Position numbers and translations under genes: made by a program | The notes under the pieces: model-generated | The model's database searches: none | Seen by the model: only the letters and a program-made list of their open reading frames with translations | What the model was told of the DNA's origin: nothing | Shown: positions 35,250 to 43,952 of the stretch, piece after piece | Layout of the letters: the number at the start of each line of letters is the position of its first letter | Position numbering within the stretch: position 1 is the first letter of the stretch | Assembly: GCF_014596745.1 (NCBI RefSeq) | Contig: NZ_JABTCF010000006.1 | Coordinates: forward strand, 1 to 64,000 | Length of the DNA stretch: 64,000 nt | Source of the DNA: Maribacter aquimaris | GTDB lineage: Bacteria > Bacteroidota > Bacteroidia > Flavobacteriales > Flavobacteriaceae | Direction of reading: 5' to 3'

Positions 35250-36479
35250 CTAATCGTCTCTTAATGCCACTATTGGTTTAATTCTTGAAGCACGCCTAGC
35301 GGGTATATACCCAGCAATCGCACCACATACGATCAACAAAATCGTCGCAAAAATCGCCAACCCTAAATTTATGTAAGGATTGGTAATAAAATAATCCTTC
35401 AATTTATCGCCCATGAAACTTAAAATCGCCATCCCTAAAATCATCCCGAACACCCCCGAAACAGTAGTTATAAAAGTTGACTCCAACAATATGGAACCAA
35501 CCACCGCCCTAGGCGTGGCCCCTAGGGCCTTCCGGATTCCCAATTCCTTGGTCCGTTCCTTGACCACGAATACCATGATATTACTGATCCCTATGATTCC
35601 TGCCAAAATGGTTCCAAAGGCTATCGCCCCTCCTATAATGGCCAAAACACCCGCAAATTGCTGATTTTGTTCATATTGGTCCATCACATTCCGGATATAA
35701 ATCCCATTTTGGTCCTTTGGACTTATGTACTTCTTTTCCCTAAGGAAATTATCGAGACTTTTATCAAAGGCCATGGCCCCTGCATAACCTATTTCCGGTT
35801 TAAACCCGACGACGATTTGGTTAACCTTGTCCGTATTCTTTTCGATCAATTGCCTTGTGGTGTACGGAATGTAAATCCTACGTTCCTCATCATCACCCCC
35901 ATCATCCTGAAAAACACCGATAACCTTAAAAACGCTCCCTGAAATATCAATGTATTTGGCGATGGCATCCTCATTCCCAAACAAATCCTTCTCAACCAAC
36001 CTTCCGATGACCGCATATTTAGCCTTCTTTTTGACATCCTCAAAATTGAGATAGCGGCCTTTCATAATAATGGTCTTCTCAGCAAATTGATAGGACTCAC
36101 TTACGGCCCTGGTCGTATAATTATTGGATTCATTATTGTATTTCACCAGTCCACTACGATCGATTCTCGGAGAGACATATTGGACAAACATCGAGAAATT
36201 CTTACCAATATCGGCTAAATCGCTATTGTCAAATTCAATCTGTCGGTTTGATTTATAGCCTTTATACGGCATGGAAGTTCGTCCCGGAAAAATAAAGAAG
36301 GTATTGGTAGAGTCATCATTGAAAAACTCATCGAATGTGTTTTGGAGTCCGTTGGTCAAACCAACCAAAGAAACGAATATAAGAATACCCAAGGCTACGG
36401 TAAAGCCCGATAAGAACGTTCGTAATTTGTTCTTTTGGATCGTTTCGAATATTTCCTTCCAGCTATCCCTACTAAACAT
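35250..36479 (-). CDS. MacB-type ABC transporter permease 2
   Basis: This 409-aa MacB_PCD/FtsX permease has the same layout as its neighbour: first helix near 22-45 (GFTVALGILIFVSLVGLTNG), periplasmic domain, three C-terminal helices with VKERTKELGIRKALGATPRAV, and the end motif YIPARRASRIKPIVALRDD. Its start codon overlaps the ATPase stop by 8 bp and its end almost touches permease 1, so ATPase and both permeases are translated together. They probably form a heterodimeric pump. Confidence 0.92.
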   Translation of the reverse strand: MFSRDSWKEIFETIQKNKLRTFLSGFTVALGILIFVSLVGLTNGLQNTFDEFFNDDSTNTFFIFPGRTSMPYKGYKSNRQIEFDNSDLADIGKNFSMFVQYVSPRIDRSGLVKYNNESNNYTTRAVSESYQFAEKTIIMKGRYLNFEDVKKKAKYAVIGRLVEKDLFGNEDAIAKYIDISGSVFKVIGVFQDDGGDDEERRIYIPYTTRQLIEKNTDKVNQIVVGFKPEIGYAGAMAFDKSLDNFLREKKYISPKDQNGIYIRNVMDQYEQNQQFAGVLAIIGGAIAFGTILAGIIGISNIMVFVVKERTKELGIRKALGATPRAVVGSILLESTFITTVSGVFGMILGMAILSFMGDKLKDYFITNPYINLGLAIFATILLIVCGAIAGYIPARRASRIKPIVALRDD

Positions 36480-37173
36480 ATTGCGAAGCCCTTACCTGAG
36501 TAACTTTCTCGTCCTTTTCGATAACCCCATCCTTTAAATGAATGATCCGCTTGCACATATGGGCAATATCATCCTCATGGGTCACCACCAAAATCGTATT
36601 TCCTTGGTCATTTATTTTTTGGATAAGATCCATCACCTCATACGAGGTCGTACTATCCAAAGCACCCGTAGGCTCATCGGCCAACAGCACTTTAGGTTCC
36701 GCTGCCATGGCCCGGGCAATGGCGACACGCTGTTTTTGACCTCCGGAAAGTTCACTGGGCAAATGGTGTGCCCACTCCTTTAGGCCCACTTGCTCCAAAT
36801 ACTTCATCGCCCTTACCTGACGCTCCTTTCTTGGAATCTTTTGATAATACAGGGGCAAGGCCACATTTTCCAAGGCACTTTTATAATTGATCAAGTTGAA
36901 CGATTGAAAGATAAACCCCAAAAACTTATTGCGATATTTGGCGGCTTTGGTCTCATTTAGATTTTTAATGGGCACACCATCCAGGGTATAATCCCCTGAA
37001 TCGGCCTCATCCAACATTCCCAGGATATTCAGCAAGGTTGATTTACCTGAACCTGAAGACCCCATGATCGCCACCAATTCACCTGCCTCTGCCGTAAAAT
37101 TTATTCCTTTTAGTACATGAAGGGAATTGCTTCCCATTTTATAGGATTTATGAAGATCTTTTATTTCAATCAT
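36472..37173 (-). CDS. ABC transporter ATP-binding protein (MacB/LolD-type)
   Basis: From ATG 37173 the protein is about 233 aa. Walker A (GSSGSGKSTLLN), Q-loop (FQSFNL), signature LSGGQKQR, Walker B (VLLADEPTGALD) and H-loop (VVTHE) are all intact. It is of the three-component-export (LolD/MacB/FtsE) class. It is the only ATPase among four permease genes in this cluster, so it may drive more than one permease pair. The alternative start at 37203 adds ten residues of polar sequence and is less likely. Confidence 0.93.
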   Translation of the reverse strand: MIEIKDLHKSYKMGSNSLHVLKGINFTAEAGELVAIMGSSGSGKSTLLNILGMLDEADSGDYTLDGVPIKNLNETKAAKYRNKFLGFIFQSFNLINYKSALENVALPLYYQKIPRKERQVRAMKYLEQVGLKEWAHHLPSELSGGQKQRVAIARAMAAEPKVLLADEPTGALDSTTSYEVMDLIQKINDQGNTILVVTHEDDIAHMCKRIIHLKDGVIEKDEKVTQVRASQYV

Positions 37174-37346
37174 GTTGGTTTGTTTGTTGTTTGGAATTAT
37201 CACTAATCGAATCCAAGGATATGACTTCGAAGTTGTTGAAATGTTACAACAACAACTCCAAATATTATGTTAAAAAACTTAAACGGACACCCGTAAGCCT
37301 TTAAACCTGATTTCTGGGTCCACTTTCATTTATTTAAGAAAGGCCT

Positions 37347-38459
37347 TTAATCTTCCGATTCCTCAGGTTCTATCTCATTCCAGACCTTGATCTTATCGCC
37401 TTCTGAAATTCCGGATTTGACCTCCACAAAGATACCATCACTAATTCCCAATTCAATATCCTTACGCTCAAAATCCTGTTCCCCTTTTTCAATCTCGACA
37501 AAGGGTTTTTTAGTATCCACATCAAACTGCACCAAAGCTTCCTTAACGGCCAAAACACTGTCGGCCCTTGCTAGAATTATAGAAGCATTGGCACTAAGAC
37601 CGGCCCTAATGAATACGGTATCCTGCTTATCAAGGGTTCCTTTGATCTCAAATTGGATGGCCCCGTTCTCTTCCTTCCCTTTAGGCGCAATATAATCCAG
37701 AACCGCATCAAACACCTTATTTTCAATGGCTCCCACGGTAATTTCCAAGGGGAGGTCCTCCTTGATCTTGCCCACCTCGGACTCATCTACCTTACCTTCA
37801 AAGATCATTTTTTCAACATCTGCGATGGCTGCGATGGTCGTACCTTCATTAAAGGTATTGCTTTCAATCACTTGATTGCCCACTTCAACGGGTACATCCA
37901 GGACCATACCACTGACCGTGGCCCTGATCATGGTATTCGCTGTATTACCATAACCACTCGTCGTCCCAGTCTTTACAATATCATAGCGCTTGTTAGCCGC
38001 ACGATAGGCCTGTTGCGCCTGGTCAAAGCTAAGCTGCGCCCGCTCTAGATCGACCCTTGACACCACCCCCTTGTTAAAAAGCCCTTTTTGACGGTCCAAA
38101 TTCCGTTTTTGATCATCAAGGGCAATCCGGGCTTCATCAATATTGTTCTTGGCATCATTTAAAGCATTTAAGTTTGGCACTACCTTTATTCGGGCCAAAA
38201 GGTCACCGGACTTAACATAATCACCCCCTTCAACGAAAACCTCTTCGATGACTCCCGAAATATTAGGTTTAATGAGCACTTCCTCCAAGGGAAGAATACT
38301 ACCTGTTGCGACAGTTTTTTTAATGATGTTTTTCTTGCTTGGTGTTTCGGTTTCATACACCACGGGATCTTCAGCATTCTTATGGTATAAGTAATACATA
38401 GCCCCACCGAATAAAACGATGATAAGCACTAAAATAATTCTTGTAACCGACTTTTTCAT
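37347..38459 (-). CDS. Periplasmic adaptor of MacAB-like exporter, copy 2
   Basis: This 370-aa MacA/HlyD-type adaptor has an N-terminal anchor (ILVLIIVLFGGAMYYLYH), a lipoyl-like domain with coiled-coil hairpin (about 60-150; VFVEGGDYVKSGDLLARI) and beta-barrel domains, with an acidic tail. It is a paralogue of the adaptor at 32795-33943: shared stretches include IFEGKVDESEVGK-like and FIRAGLSANAS-like motifs. It sits between permease 3 and the ATPase gene, so it may belong to a second pump sharing the same ATPase and outer channel. Confidence 0.92.
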   Translation of the reverse strand: MKKSVTRIILVLIIVLFGGAMYYLYHKNAEDPVVYETETPSKKNIIKKTVATGSILPLEEVLIKPNISGVIEEVFVEGGDYVKSGDLLARIKVVPNLNALNDAKNNIDEARIALDDQKRNLDRQKGLFNKGVVSRVDLERAQLSFDQAQQAYRAANKRYDIVKTGTTSGYGNTANTMIRATVSGMVLDVPVEVGNQVIESNTFNEGTTIAAIADVEKMIFEGKVDESEVGKIKEDLPLEITVGAIENKVFDAVLDYIAPKGKEENGAIQFEIKGTLDKQDTVFIRAGLSANASIILARADSVLAVKEALVQFDVDTKKPFVEIEKGEQDFERKDIELGISDGIFVEVKSGISEGDKIKVWNEIEPEESED

Positions 38460-38487
38460 TTTTGATTATTTTTCAGTTTGATTGATG

Positions 38488-39744
38488 TTATTCTATTCGT
38501 AATGCCTCAATAGGTTGGATCTTAATGGCTTTGTTTGCAGGGATAAATCCAGCCAATAGCCCTGCTATCACCAAAATGCCCATTGCTATTAAAACCACAC
38601 CCAGACTTACACTTGGGTTTAAAAACATATTGACGGGCCCAACCGAATCCAAAACGGCATTGATACCATAGATGGTGAAGGAACCAAATATGATACCCAC
38701 CATCCCGGATATAATGGTCAGAAAAATAGACTCCATCAATATTTGTAGTTTGATTGACCATGGGTTTTCCCCTAGAGCGCGACGAATACCTATTTCCTTC
38801 GTACGCTCCTTTATGACGATCAACATGATATTACTGACCCCAATAACACCTGAAATAAGCACCAATACACCCACAAAGTAAGCGATAAAACTTATGGCGC
38901 CAAAGAGGCTTTCTACGCGATTATACTGTTCATAAAGGTCAAAATACCCAATGGCCCGCTCATCATCCGGGTGTACTTTCCTGCTTTCCTTTACCGTTTT
39001 CAATATCGTCTTGTTCAGTTGACTTATCGATTTTCCATCCTCAGCCGTTATGGCCATCCATCCTACATTATCAGCCCGGTTGTAAGCTTGTGAAAATGTC
39101 GTAAATGGCATATAAATTTGGCGCTCACTGTCCTCACCCCCACCATTACTCGATTTTTCCTTATAAATTCCAACAACCATAAAATTGATACCACTTATTT
39201 TTACATAGGTACCTATAACCTCTTCATCGGTATCATAAAGATCATTTCTGATGCCGTTTCCAATAACAACCACCTTTCGTTTCTCCTTGATATCCTTATG
39301 GTTTAAAAAACGCCCTTTTGAAATGAATATGGAATTCTGCTCTATAATTTCCGGATAGTCCCCAAACACACGATATTGTCCGCCTTCCGTGCCCCGAATC
39401 ACATTATCGCCATCTGACCTCCCCATACTATTTCTTGGGGATATAATCCGTAGGCCGGGGACATTGCGGCGAATCAAATCGACATCCTCCAATTTAAAAC
39501 TAAACTCCCTACCCTCCGGAAGCCCTTGATAAGCCATTGAGGTCTTCTCTGACCACATAAACAATGTATTGGTGGCCACCCCATTGAATTCTTGTCGAAT
39601 ACCATTTTCGAGGCCTTTGCCCGCAGCAAGTAAGACAATCAAAATGAAAATACCCCAACCCACCCCAAATGCCGTCGCTACGGTTCTGAGCACATTGCTT
39701 GAGAGCACCTCCATTATTTCTTTCCAACGATCTTTACTGAACAT
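38488..39744 (-). CDS. MacB-type ABC transporter permease 3
   Basis: This 418-aa MacB_PCD/FtsX permease has a first helix at about 20-44 (VATAFGVGWGIFILIVLLAAG), periplasmic domain, and C-terminal helices with IKERTKEIGIRRALGENPWSI; it ends FIPANKAIKIQPIEALRIE. The conserved Ala-Thr of the coupling segment seen in permeases 1 and 2 (GATP) reads GENP here. It is 30 bp from permease 4 and 28 bp from adaptor 2, hence the same transcript. Confidence 0.92.
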   Translation of the reverse strand: MFSKDRWKEIMEVLSSNVLRTVATAFGVGWGIFILIVLLAAGKGLENGIRQEFNGVATNTLFMWSEKTSMAYQGLPEGREFSFKLEDVDLIRRNVPGLRIISPRNSMGRSDGDNVIRGTEGGQYRVFGDYPEIIEQNSIFISKGRFLNHKDIKEKRKVVVIGNGIRNDLYDTDEEVIGTYVKISGINFMVVGIYKEKSSNGGGEDSERQIYMPFTTFSQAYNRADNVGWMAITAEDGKSISQLNKTILKTVKESRKVHPDDERAIGYFDLYEQYNRVESLFGAISFIAYFVGVLVLISGVIGVSNIMLIVIKERTKEIGIRRALGENPWSIKLQILMESIFLTIISGMVGIIFGSFTIYGINAVLDSVGPVNMFLNPSVSLGVVLIAMGILVIAGLLAGFIPANKAIKIQPIEALRIE

Positions 39745-39774
39745 TTAATTTCCTAGATTAAGGTAATGGTATTA

Positions 39775-41025
39775 TTATTCATCGCGTAAGGCCTCAATAA
39801 CCTGAACTTTTACCGCCTTCCATGCAGGGAAAAAACCCGCCAAGGAACCAGCGACCATAAGTAATAAGACGGTTGAAACCGCTACATTGAAATTAACTGA
39901 TGGATTTAATATATAATCGACCTCGACATATGGACCAACAATCTCCAACAGTCCCATACTAAAGATCAATCCAGCGAAACCCGATATTGCCGTTACAAAT
40001 ATTGCCTCGTGCATTATCATTCCTATAATCGACCATGGTTTTGCCCCCAATGCCTTTCGTATTCCTATTTCGCGTGTACGTTCTTTAACGACAATCAACA
40101 TGATATTGCTAACACTTACCACCCCAGCTACAATCGTAAAAAAACCTATTACCCAGAAAAACAACTTAATACCTCCCATTAATTGATAAAAACGCTCTGC
40201 ATCATGTATAGGGTTCCAAATATAAATGGCACGGTCATCTTCGGGCGCAACACCATGGGCCTGCTTTAAATAGGTCAACAGTCTTGCCGTAAAATCATTG
40301 TTCTTTTGAACGGTAGCTTCAAATGATTCCATTTCCGGAAGCATAAAGTTCAGGTTACTGATCTTGTCCGAACCACTAAATGCAAGTTGGGCAGTGGAAA
40401 TAGGAATGAAAATACGTTCCTCCTCACCTTCTTCCTCGCCGTATTCGCCAAATACACCTACTATTTTAAAACCTGCACCTGAAATGGAAATGTATTCCCC
40501 AATAGGTGTATCCAAATGACCAAAAACCTCCCTCTTGATCTTATTACTAATGACAGCTACCTTTGCGTTCTCCTGAACATCCATCTCATTGATATACCTA
40601 CCTGCGGACAGAAACTCATTTTCAATGCGCTGTAAGTCACCATTGGTACCTACCACATCATATACCAATAGATCATTATTATAGACCACTTTGACATTGC
40701 TTGGGAAATAGAGGATGGATGCTTTTTCATAATCACCATCAAACATAGATTGTACGGTTTGATAGTTTTCGTTACGCAATTGAACACGCCTACCTGGATT
40801 AAGACCCTTATACTCAATTGTCGTACGCCCAGGCCATACCCATATACTTGTTACGGCATCTCCTTTAAATTCCTCTGAGATACCATTTTGCATGCCTTGC
40901 CCAAAACCCAATAAAATAACCAGGATAAAAATACCGGAAGCGACGGAAAGCCCCGTCAAGAAGGTCCGTAATTTATTTTTACGGATAGTATCAAAGATTT
41001 CCTGCCATCTTTCGATGTCGAACAT
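39775..41025 (-). CDS. MacB-type ABC transporter permease 4
   Basis: From ATG 41025 (MFDIERWQEIFDTIRKNK) the protein is about 416 aa, with first helix near 20-44, periplasmic domain, and C-terminal helices with VKERTREIGIRKALGAKPWSI; it ends FFPAWKAVKVQVIEALRDE. It is the first gene of the export cluster. The longer frame from a TTG at 41052 is not supported. The promoter should lie in 41026-41136, where no clear -7 box was identified. Confidence 0.9.
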   Translation of the reverse strand: MFDIERWQEIFDTIRKNKLRTFLTGLSVASGIFILVILLGFGQGMQNGISEEFKGDAVTSIWVWPGRTTIEYKGLNPGRRVQLRNENYQTVQSMFDGDYEKASILYFPSNVKVVYNNDLLVYDVVGTNGDLQRIENEFLSAGRYINEMDVQENAKVAVISNKIKREVFGHLDTPIGEYISISGAGFKIVGVFGEYGEEEGEEERIFIPISTAQLAFSGSDKISNLNFMLPEMESFEATVQKNNDFTARLLTYLKQAHGVAPEDDRAIYIWNPIHDAERFYQLMGGIKLFFWVIGFFTIVAGVVSVSNIMLIVVKERTREIGIRKALGAKPWSIIGMIMHEAIFVTAISGFAGLIFSMGLLEIVGPYVEVDYILNPSVNFNVAVSTVLLLMVAGSLAGFFPAWKAVKVQVIEALRDE

Positions 41026-41136
41026 AGGGTTGATTTTGATTGATGAATACAATAATCAATATTGTACTACCATAAGACTACAAAATCTGCCAAATGTTAC
41101 AGTAAGACCTTAATTAAATCATAAAAAAGAAACCGA

Positions 41137-41352
41137 TCATGTTTTCATTTTTCTGTAAACGAAATAGAAAACACCTGCAACCAGGATATACGGAATGGCC
41201 ATTAAATAAACAATCCCATTGTTTATTCCTTCAGCAGCCGACATATTACCTTCGCTTTCAAGAACTGCCCTACACATGGCACATTGGGCCTCACTGTTCT
41301 GAGGAACCATAAGAAAAACAAGAATCAGAAGTAAGATAAGTTTTGTTTTCAT
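41137..41352 (-). CDS. Small membrane protein of the cytochrome oxidase cluster
   Basis: From ATG 41352 this 71-aa protein has a signal peptide (MKTKLILLLILVFLMV, cleavage after SEAQ), a CAMC cysteine pair directly after the cleavage site and one C-terminal transmembrane helix (IVYLMAIPYILVAGVFYFVY). It starts 2 bp after the DUF420 stop, so it belongs to the oxidase-assembly genes. The CxxC pair could bind copper or haem; this is an inference. The family is widespread in flavobacteria at this position but unnamed. Confidence 0.75.
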   Translation of the reverse strand: MKTKLILLLILVFLMVPQNSEAQCAMCRAVLESEGNMSAAEGINNGIVYLMAIPYILVAGVFYFVYRKMKT

Positions 41353-41354
41353 TG

Positions 41355-41885
41355 CTACACATAATAAGGTGAAATCATCAAATAAACCACAACCCCGGTA
41401 ACGGCCACATACAGCCAAATGGGAAAGGTAATCCTTGCCAATGCCCTATGGGCCTCAAACTTCTTTAAATAAGCCCTGGCATACGTTCTTAAAACCAATG
41501 GTATGATTACGATGGACAAAATAATATGGGTAATCAATATGAAATAATATACATATCGTATAGGCCCTTCCCCACCAAAGGTCGTAGAATCGGAGGTCAT
41601 GTGATAAGCGATGTACATTACCAAAAACAGGAGTGAAAGTACAATACAGAAGGTCATCAATTTTTGGTGAAGTTCCCTTTTCCCATTTTTAATGGCCCAA
41701 ACGGCAATAATCAGGACAAGGGCCGTAAGTCCGTTTATTGAGGCATAAATAGGAGGCAAAAAAGACAATGGCTCCACATTTGGGATTTTCACCCCGAACA
41801 ATATCGCAACCACAACTGGAACGGTTATGGAAACCACAGTTATCAACTTATTGAATTTTTTCTCCCTTATATCGACTGAATCCAT
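41355..41885 (-). CDS. DUF420 membrane protein
   Basis: This 176-aa protein has five transmembrane helices (LITVVSITVPVVVAILFG at the start; IWLYVAVTGVVVYLMI at the end) and histidines near membrane edges (YIAYHMTSD, FILITHIILS, EAHRALARIT), as in DUF420 (CtaM-like) proteins needed for cytochrome oxidase maturation. It lies 5 bp after the SCO gene and 2 bp before the small CxxC membrane protein gene, which supports an assembly role. Confidence 0.87.
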   Translation of the reverse strand: MDSVDIREKKFNKLITVVSITVPVVVAILFGVKIPNVEPLSFLPPIYASINGLTALVLIIAVWAIKNGKRELHQKLMTFCIVLSLLFLVMYIAYHMTSDSTTFGGEGPIRYVYYFILITHIILSIVIIPLVLRTYARAYLKKFEAHRALARITFPIWLYVAVTGVVVYLMISPYYV

Positions 41886-41890
41886 GCCAA

Positions 41891-42616
41891 TTATTCCTTT
41901 AAAAGTTTTTGTATATCCTCCTTTAAAATGGATATCTGTTCTTTCTCACCTTGACTGTTCTCACCTTGACCCTCGGTTATGGTACCTCGATAATAGATAA
42001 TCGGGTTTCCAAAACCATCCACCCTAGAGCGCAAGAACCCTTTCTTATCGACAAGAGCGAATAGACCTGCGTGCTCAAAACCACCGGGGGCATCGGGCAT
42101 CTCTGAAACAAAAATATTGAATCCTTTATTGGCCAACTCATAAATGGCCTCTTGATTACCTGTCAACAAGTGCCAATCTAAATTGGTAATACCATGTTTT
42201 TCTGCATACGCCTTCAAAACCATGGGGGTATCATATTCAGGGGTAATCGTAAAAGAGGCTACCCCAAAATTTTGTGCTGTCTTAAACGCTGCCTGAATGT
42301 CGACCAAATTCTTCGTCATTATAGGGCATATTGACGGACAGGAAGTAAAAAAGAACTCGACCACATATACTTTTCCTAAATAATCCTTGTCCGTGATGAC
42401 CAAACTGTCTTGATCAATAAACTCGAATGCCGGTACGCGTCTTTTTTTTCCATTCAAATAAAGGTATGCCAATCCAGCCTTGTTATCCTTTAGGCTTATA
42501 CGATCGTTCTCCACGACAGTACCCGACCCAATTCGATCAACAATCCTAGGAATAAAGATGATACCAAAGACCAGGATCACCAAGGATATCCAAACATAGG
42601 TGTATTTGTTTTTCAT
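41891..42616 (-). CDS. SCO1/SenC-family copper chaperone
   Basis: This 241-aa protein has an N-terminal membrane anchor (VWISLVILVFGIIF) and a thioredoxin-like domain facing the periplasm. Copper ligands are visible: TSCPSICP (Cys93 and Cys97) and His182 (GFEHAGLF). SCO proteins deliver copper to the CuA centre of cytochrome oxidase subunit II. The position between the oxidase genes and DUF420 fits. A Glu/Lys-rich C-terminal tail follows. Confidence 0.92.
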   Translation of the reverse strand: MKNKYTYVWISLVILVFGIIFIPRIVDRIGSGTVVENDRISLKDNKAGLAYLYLNGKKRRVPAFEFIDQDSLVITDKDYLGKVYVVEFFFTSCPSICPIMTKNLVDIQAAFKTAQNFGVASFTITPEYDTPMVLKAYAEKHGITNLDWHLLTGNQEAIYELANKGFNIFVSEMPDAPGGFEHAGLFALVDKKGFLRSRVDGFGNPIIYYRGTITEGQGENSQGEKEQISILKEDIQKLLKE

Positions 42617-42754
42617 ACTTTTTTACTTTTACCTCCTAGCATCCGCAAAACCAAACCTATCATTATTCGCTACGGACAGCCTACTTTTTATACCCTAACG
42701 GGTATTAAAAGGATAGTTTGGATTTTAGCAATATTGCATAAGACCAATGCTTTC

Positions 42755-43390
42755 TTATAGATTTTTACGTTCGGCATTATTCTTTTTTAATGCCAAACGG
42801 TATTCTGCCAAAATAATTTTTACATCATCTTCCATTTTATTGTTCAAATCGGCAACCGAAGTGGCATCAAAACCAAATTTAGTCCCTTCATCCTCATCAT
42901 TGGTCCTTCCGCGAAGATTCCTGTCCTTATCAATAATAAAAACATAAGGGGTGGCCATATTTCCATCCAAGGTTAAATCTGTTTTCAATCCATCGAACAA
43001 CGCCTGTATCCGTTCCTTATCCCCATAGACAAAGTTCCATTTAACGACATCGGCCAAATTACCCAATTCGGATTTAAGGGCCTCGACCTTACTTTCACTA
43101 CCATTGGGCACTACCATTACAAACTGAAAGTCATTGAACTGATAGAACCTTTTATAAATTTTCTGGTTTAGATTGAACGCAACGCCTTTTTTGTTTTCCA
43201 GATCACTACCCAAAAACCCCAATATCGTAATCCTATCCTGAAGCAGGATATTTGCATCAACATCAGTGATGTCAGGTATATTTTCCGTGAGGATAGGAAG
43301 CTTTCCGAAATTATTAATGCCCGAGGCAAAAAAGAGATAAGCTACGATAGGCAGGATAAACAATACTACTAAAACTACGGTCTTTTTCAT
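42755..43390 (-). CDS. Thioredoxin-fold membrane protein without redox cysteines
   Basis: From ATG 43390 the protein is about 211 aa: an N-terminal anchor (VVLVVLFILPIVAYLFFA) and a thioredoxin-like domain (ITILGFLGSDLENKKG, then FQFVMVVPNG and TPYVFIIDKDRNLRGR). Where SCO has CxxxC it has GSDLENK, so it cannot bind copper in that way. It lies just upstream of the SCO gene in transcription. It is probably an oxidase assembly factor, conserved in flavobacteria, with unknown activity. Confidence 0.7.
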   Translation of the reverse strand: MKKTVVLVVLFILPIVAYLFFASGINNFGKLPILTENIPDITDVDANILLQDRITILGFLGSDLENKKGVAFNLNQKIYKRFYQFNDFQFVMVVPNGSESKVEALKSELGNLADVVKWNFVYGDKERIQALFDGLKTDLTLDGNMATPYVFIIDKDRNLRGRTNDEDEGTKFGFDATSVADLNNKMEDDVKIILAEYRLALKKNNAERKNL

Positions 43391-43459
43391 TCTGGAAATG
43401 TTGCCCTTTTTCGGCAAACGAATATAAGATGCTGAATTCATTCCAGCATATACAAAAAT

Positions 43460-43489
43460 AAAAAAGACGGTCTTTAAACCGTCTTTTAA
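43460..43489 (-). terminator. Rho-independent terminator after subunit IV
   Basis: AAAAGACGG and CCGTCTTTT form a perfect 9-bp stem around an 8-base loop, with T-rich sequence on the minus-strand exit side. It separates the oxidase structural genes from the thioredoxin-fold/SCO/DUF420 genes, which therefore need their own promoter or read-through. Confidence 0.85.
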
Positions 43490-43504
43490 TTTGTTAATTA
43501 TATC

Positions 43505-43891
43505 TTAGTTGAAGTCCCAGGTTATAAAACCATCCTGAATAACATTGTGGATGTAATTCCCTTCTACCAAAAGGATAAAGACCAGATAGGCGACCAAAAA
43601 TAGCGGGGTCCAAACAACTGCCCTTCGTAACGAGCTTTTTTCATCCCGTAAATGCATAAAGTCCCATGCGATATAATAAGCCTTAACCAAGGTTAGAATA
43701 ATGAATATCCAGTTTAATACTTTCATCCCCAACACATGGTTATGTGTCAGTACTGTCGGCTTGGAAATACCCAAGGCAACCTCAATTCCCGTTACTATGG
43801 TTAAAAACACAAGGACCCCCCAAATTTTTTGGGTATTCGACTTGAATTTTAAAAGTCCCCTGAAAATCTCCAATTTATGTGCGTGTGCCAT
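43505..43891 (-). CDS. Cytochrome c oxidase subunit IV-type protein
   Basis: This 128-aa protein has three transmembrane helices (VLVFLTIVTGIEVALGI; WIFIILTLVKAYYIAW; TPLFLVAYLVFILLVEGNYI) and the family segment AYYIAWDFMHLRDEK. It is the small subunit IV of the haem-copper oxidase (CtaF/CyoD-like). It follows the 325-aa subunit III gene with a 61-bp gap. Confidence 0.85.
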   Translation of the reverse strand: MAHAHKLEIFRGLLKFKSNTQKIWGVLVFLTIVTGIEVALGISKPTVLTHNHVLGMKVLNWIFIILTLVKAYYIAWDFMHLRDEKSSLRRAVVWTPLFLVAYLVFILLVEGNYIHNVIQDGFITWDFN

Positions 43892-43952
43892 GTTAAATCT
43901 ATCTATTAAATTTTAAATCAATCCTTAAAAAGTTACCTGAAACAAATCCAGA

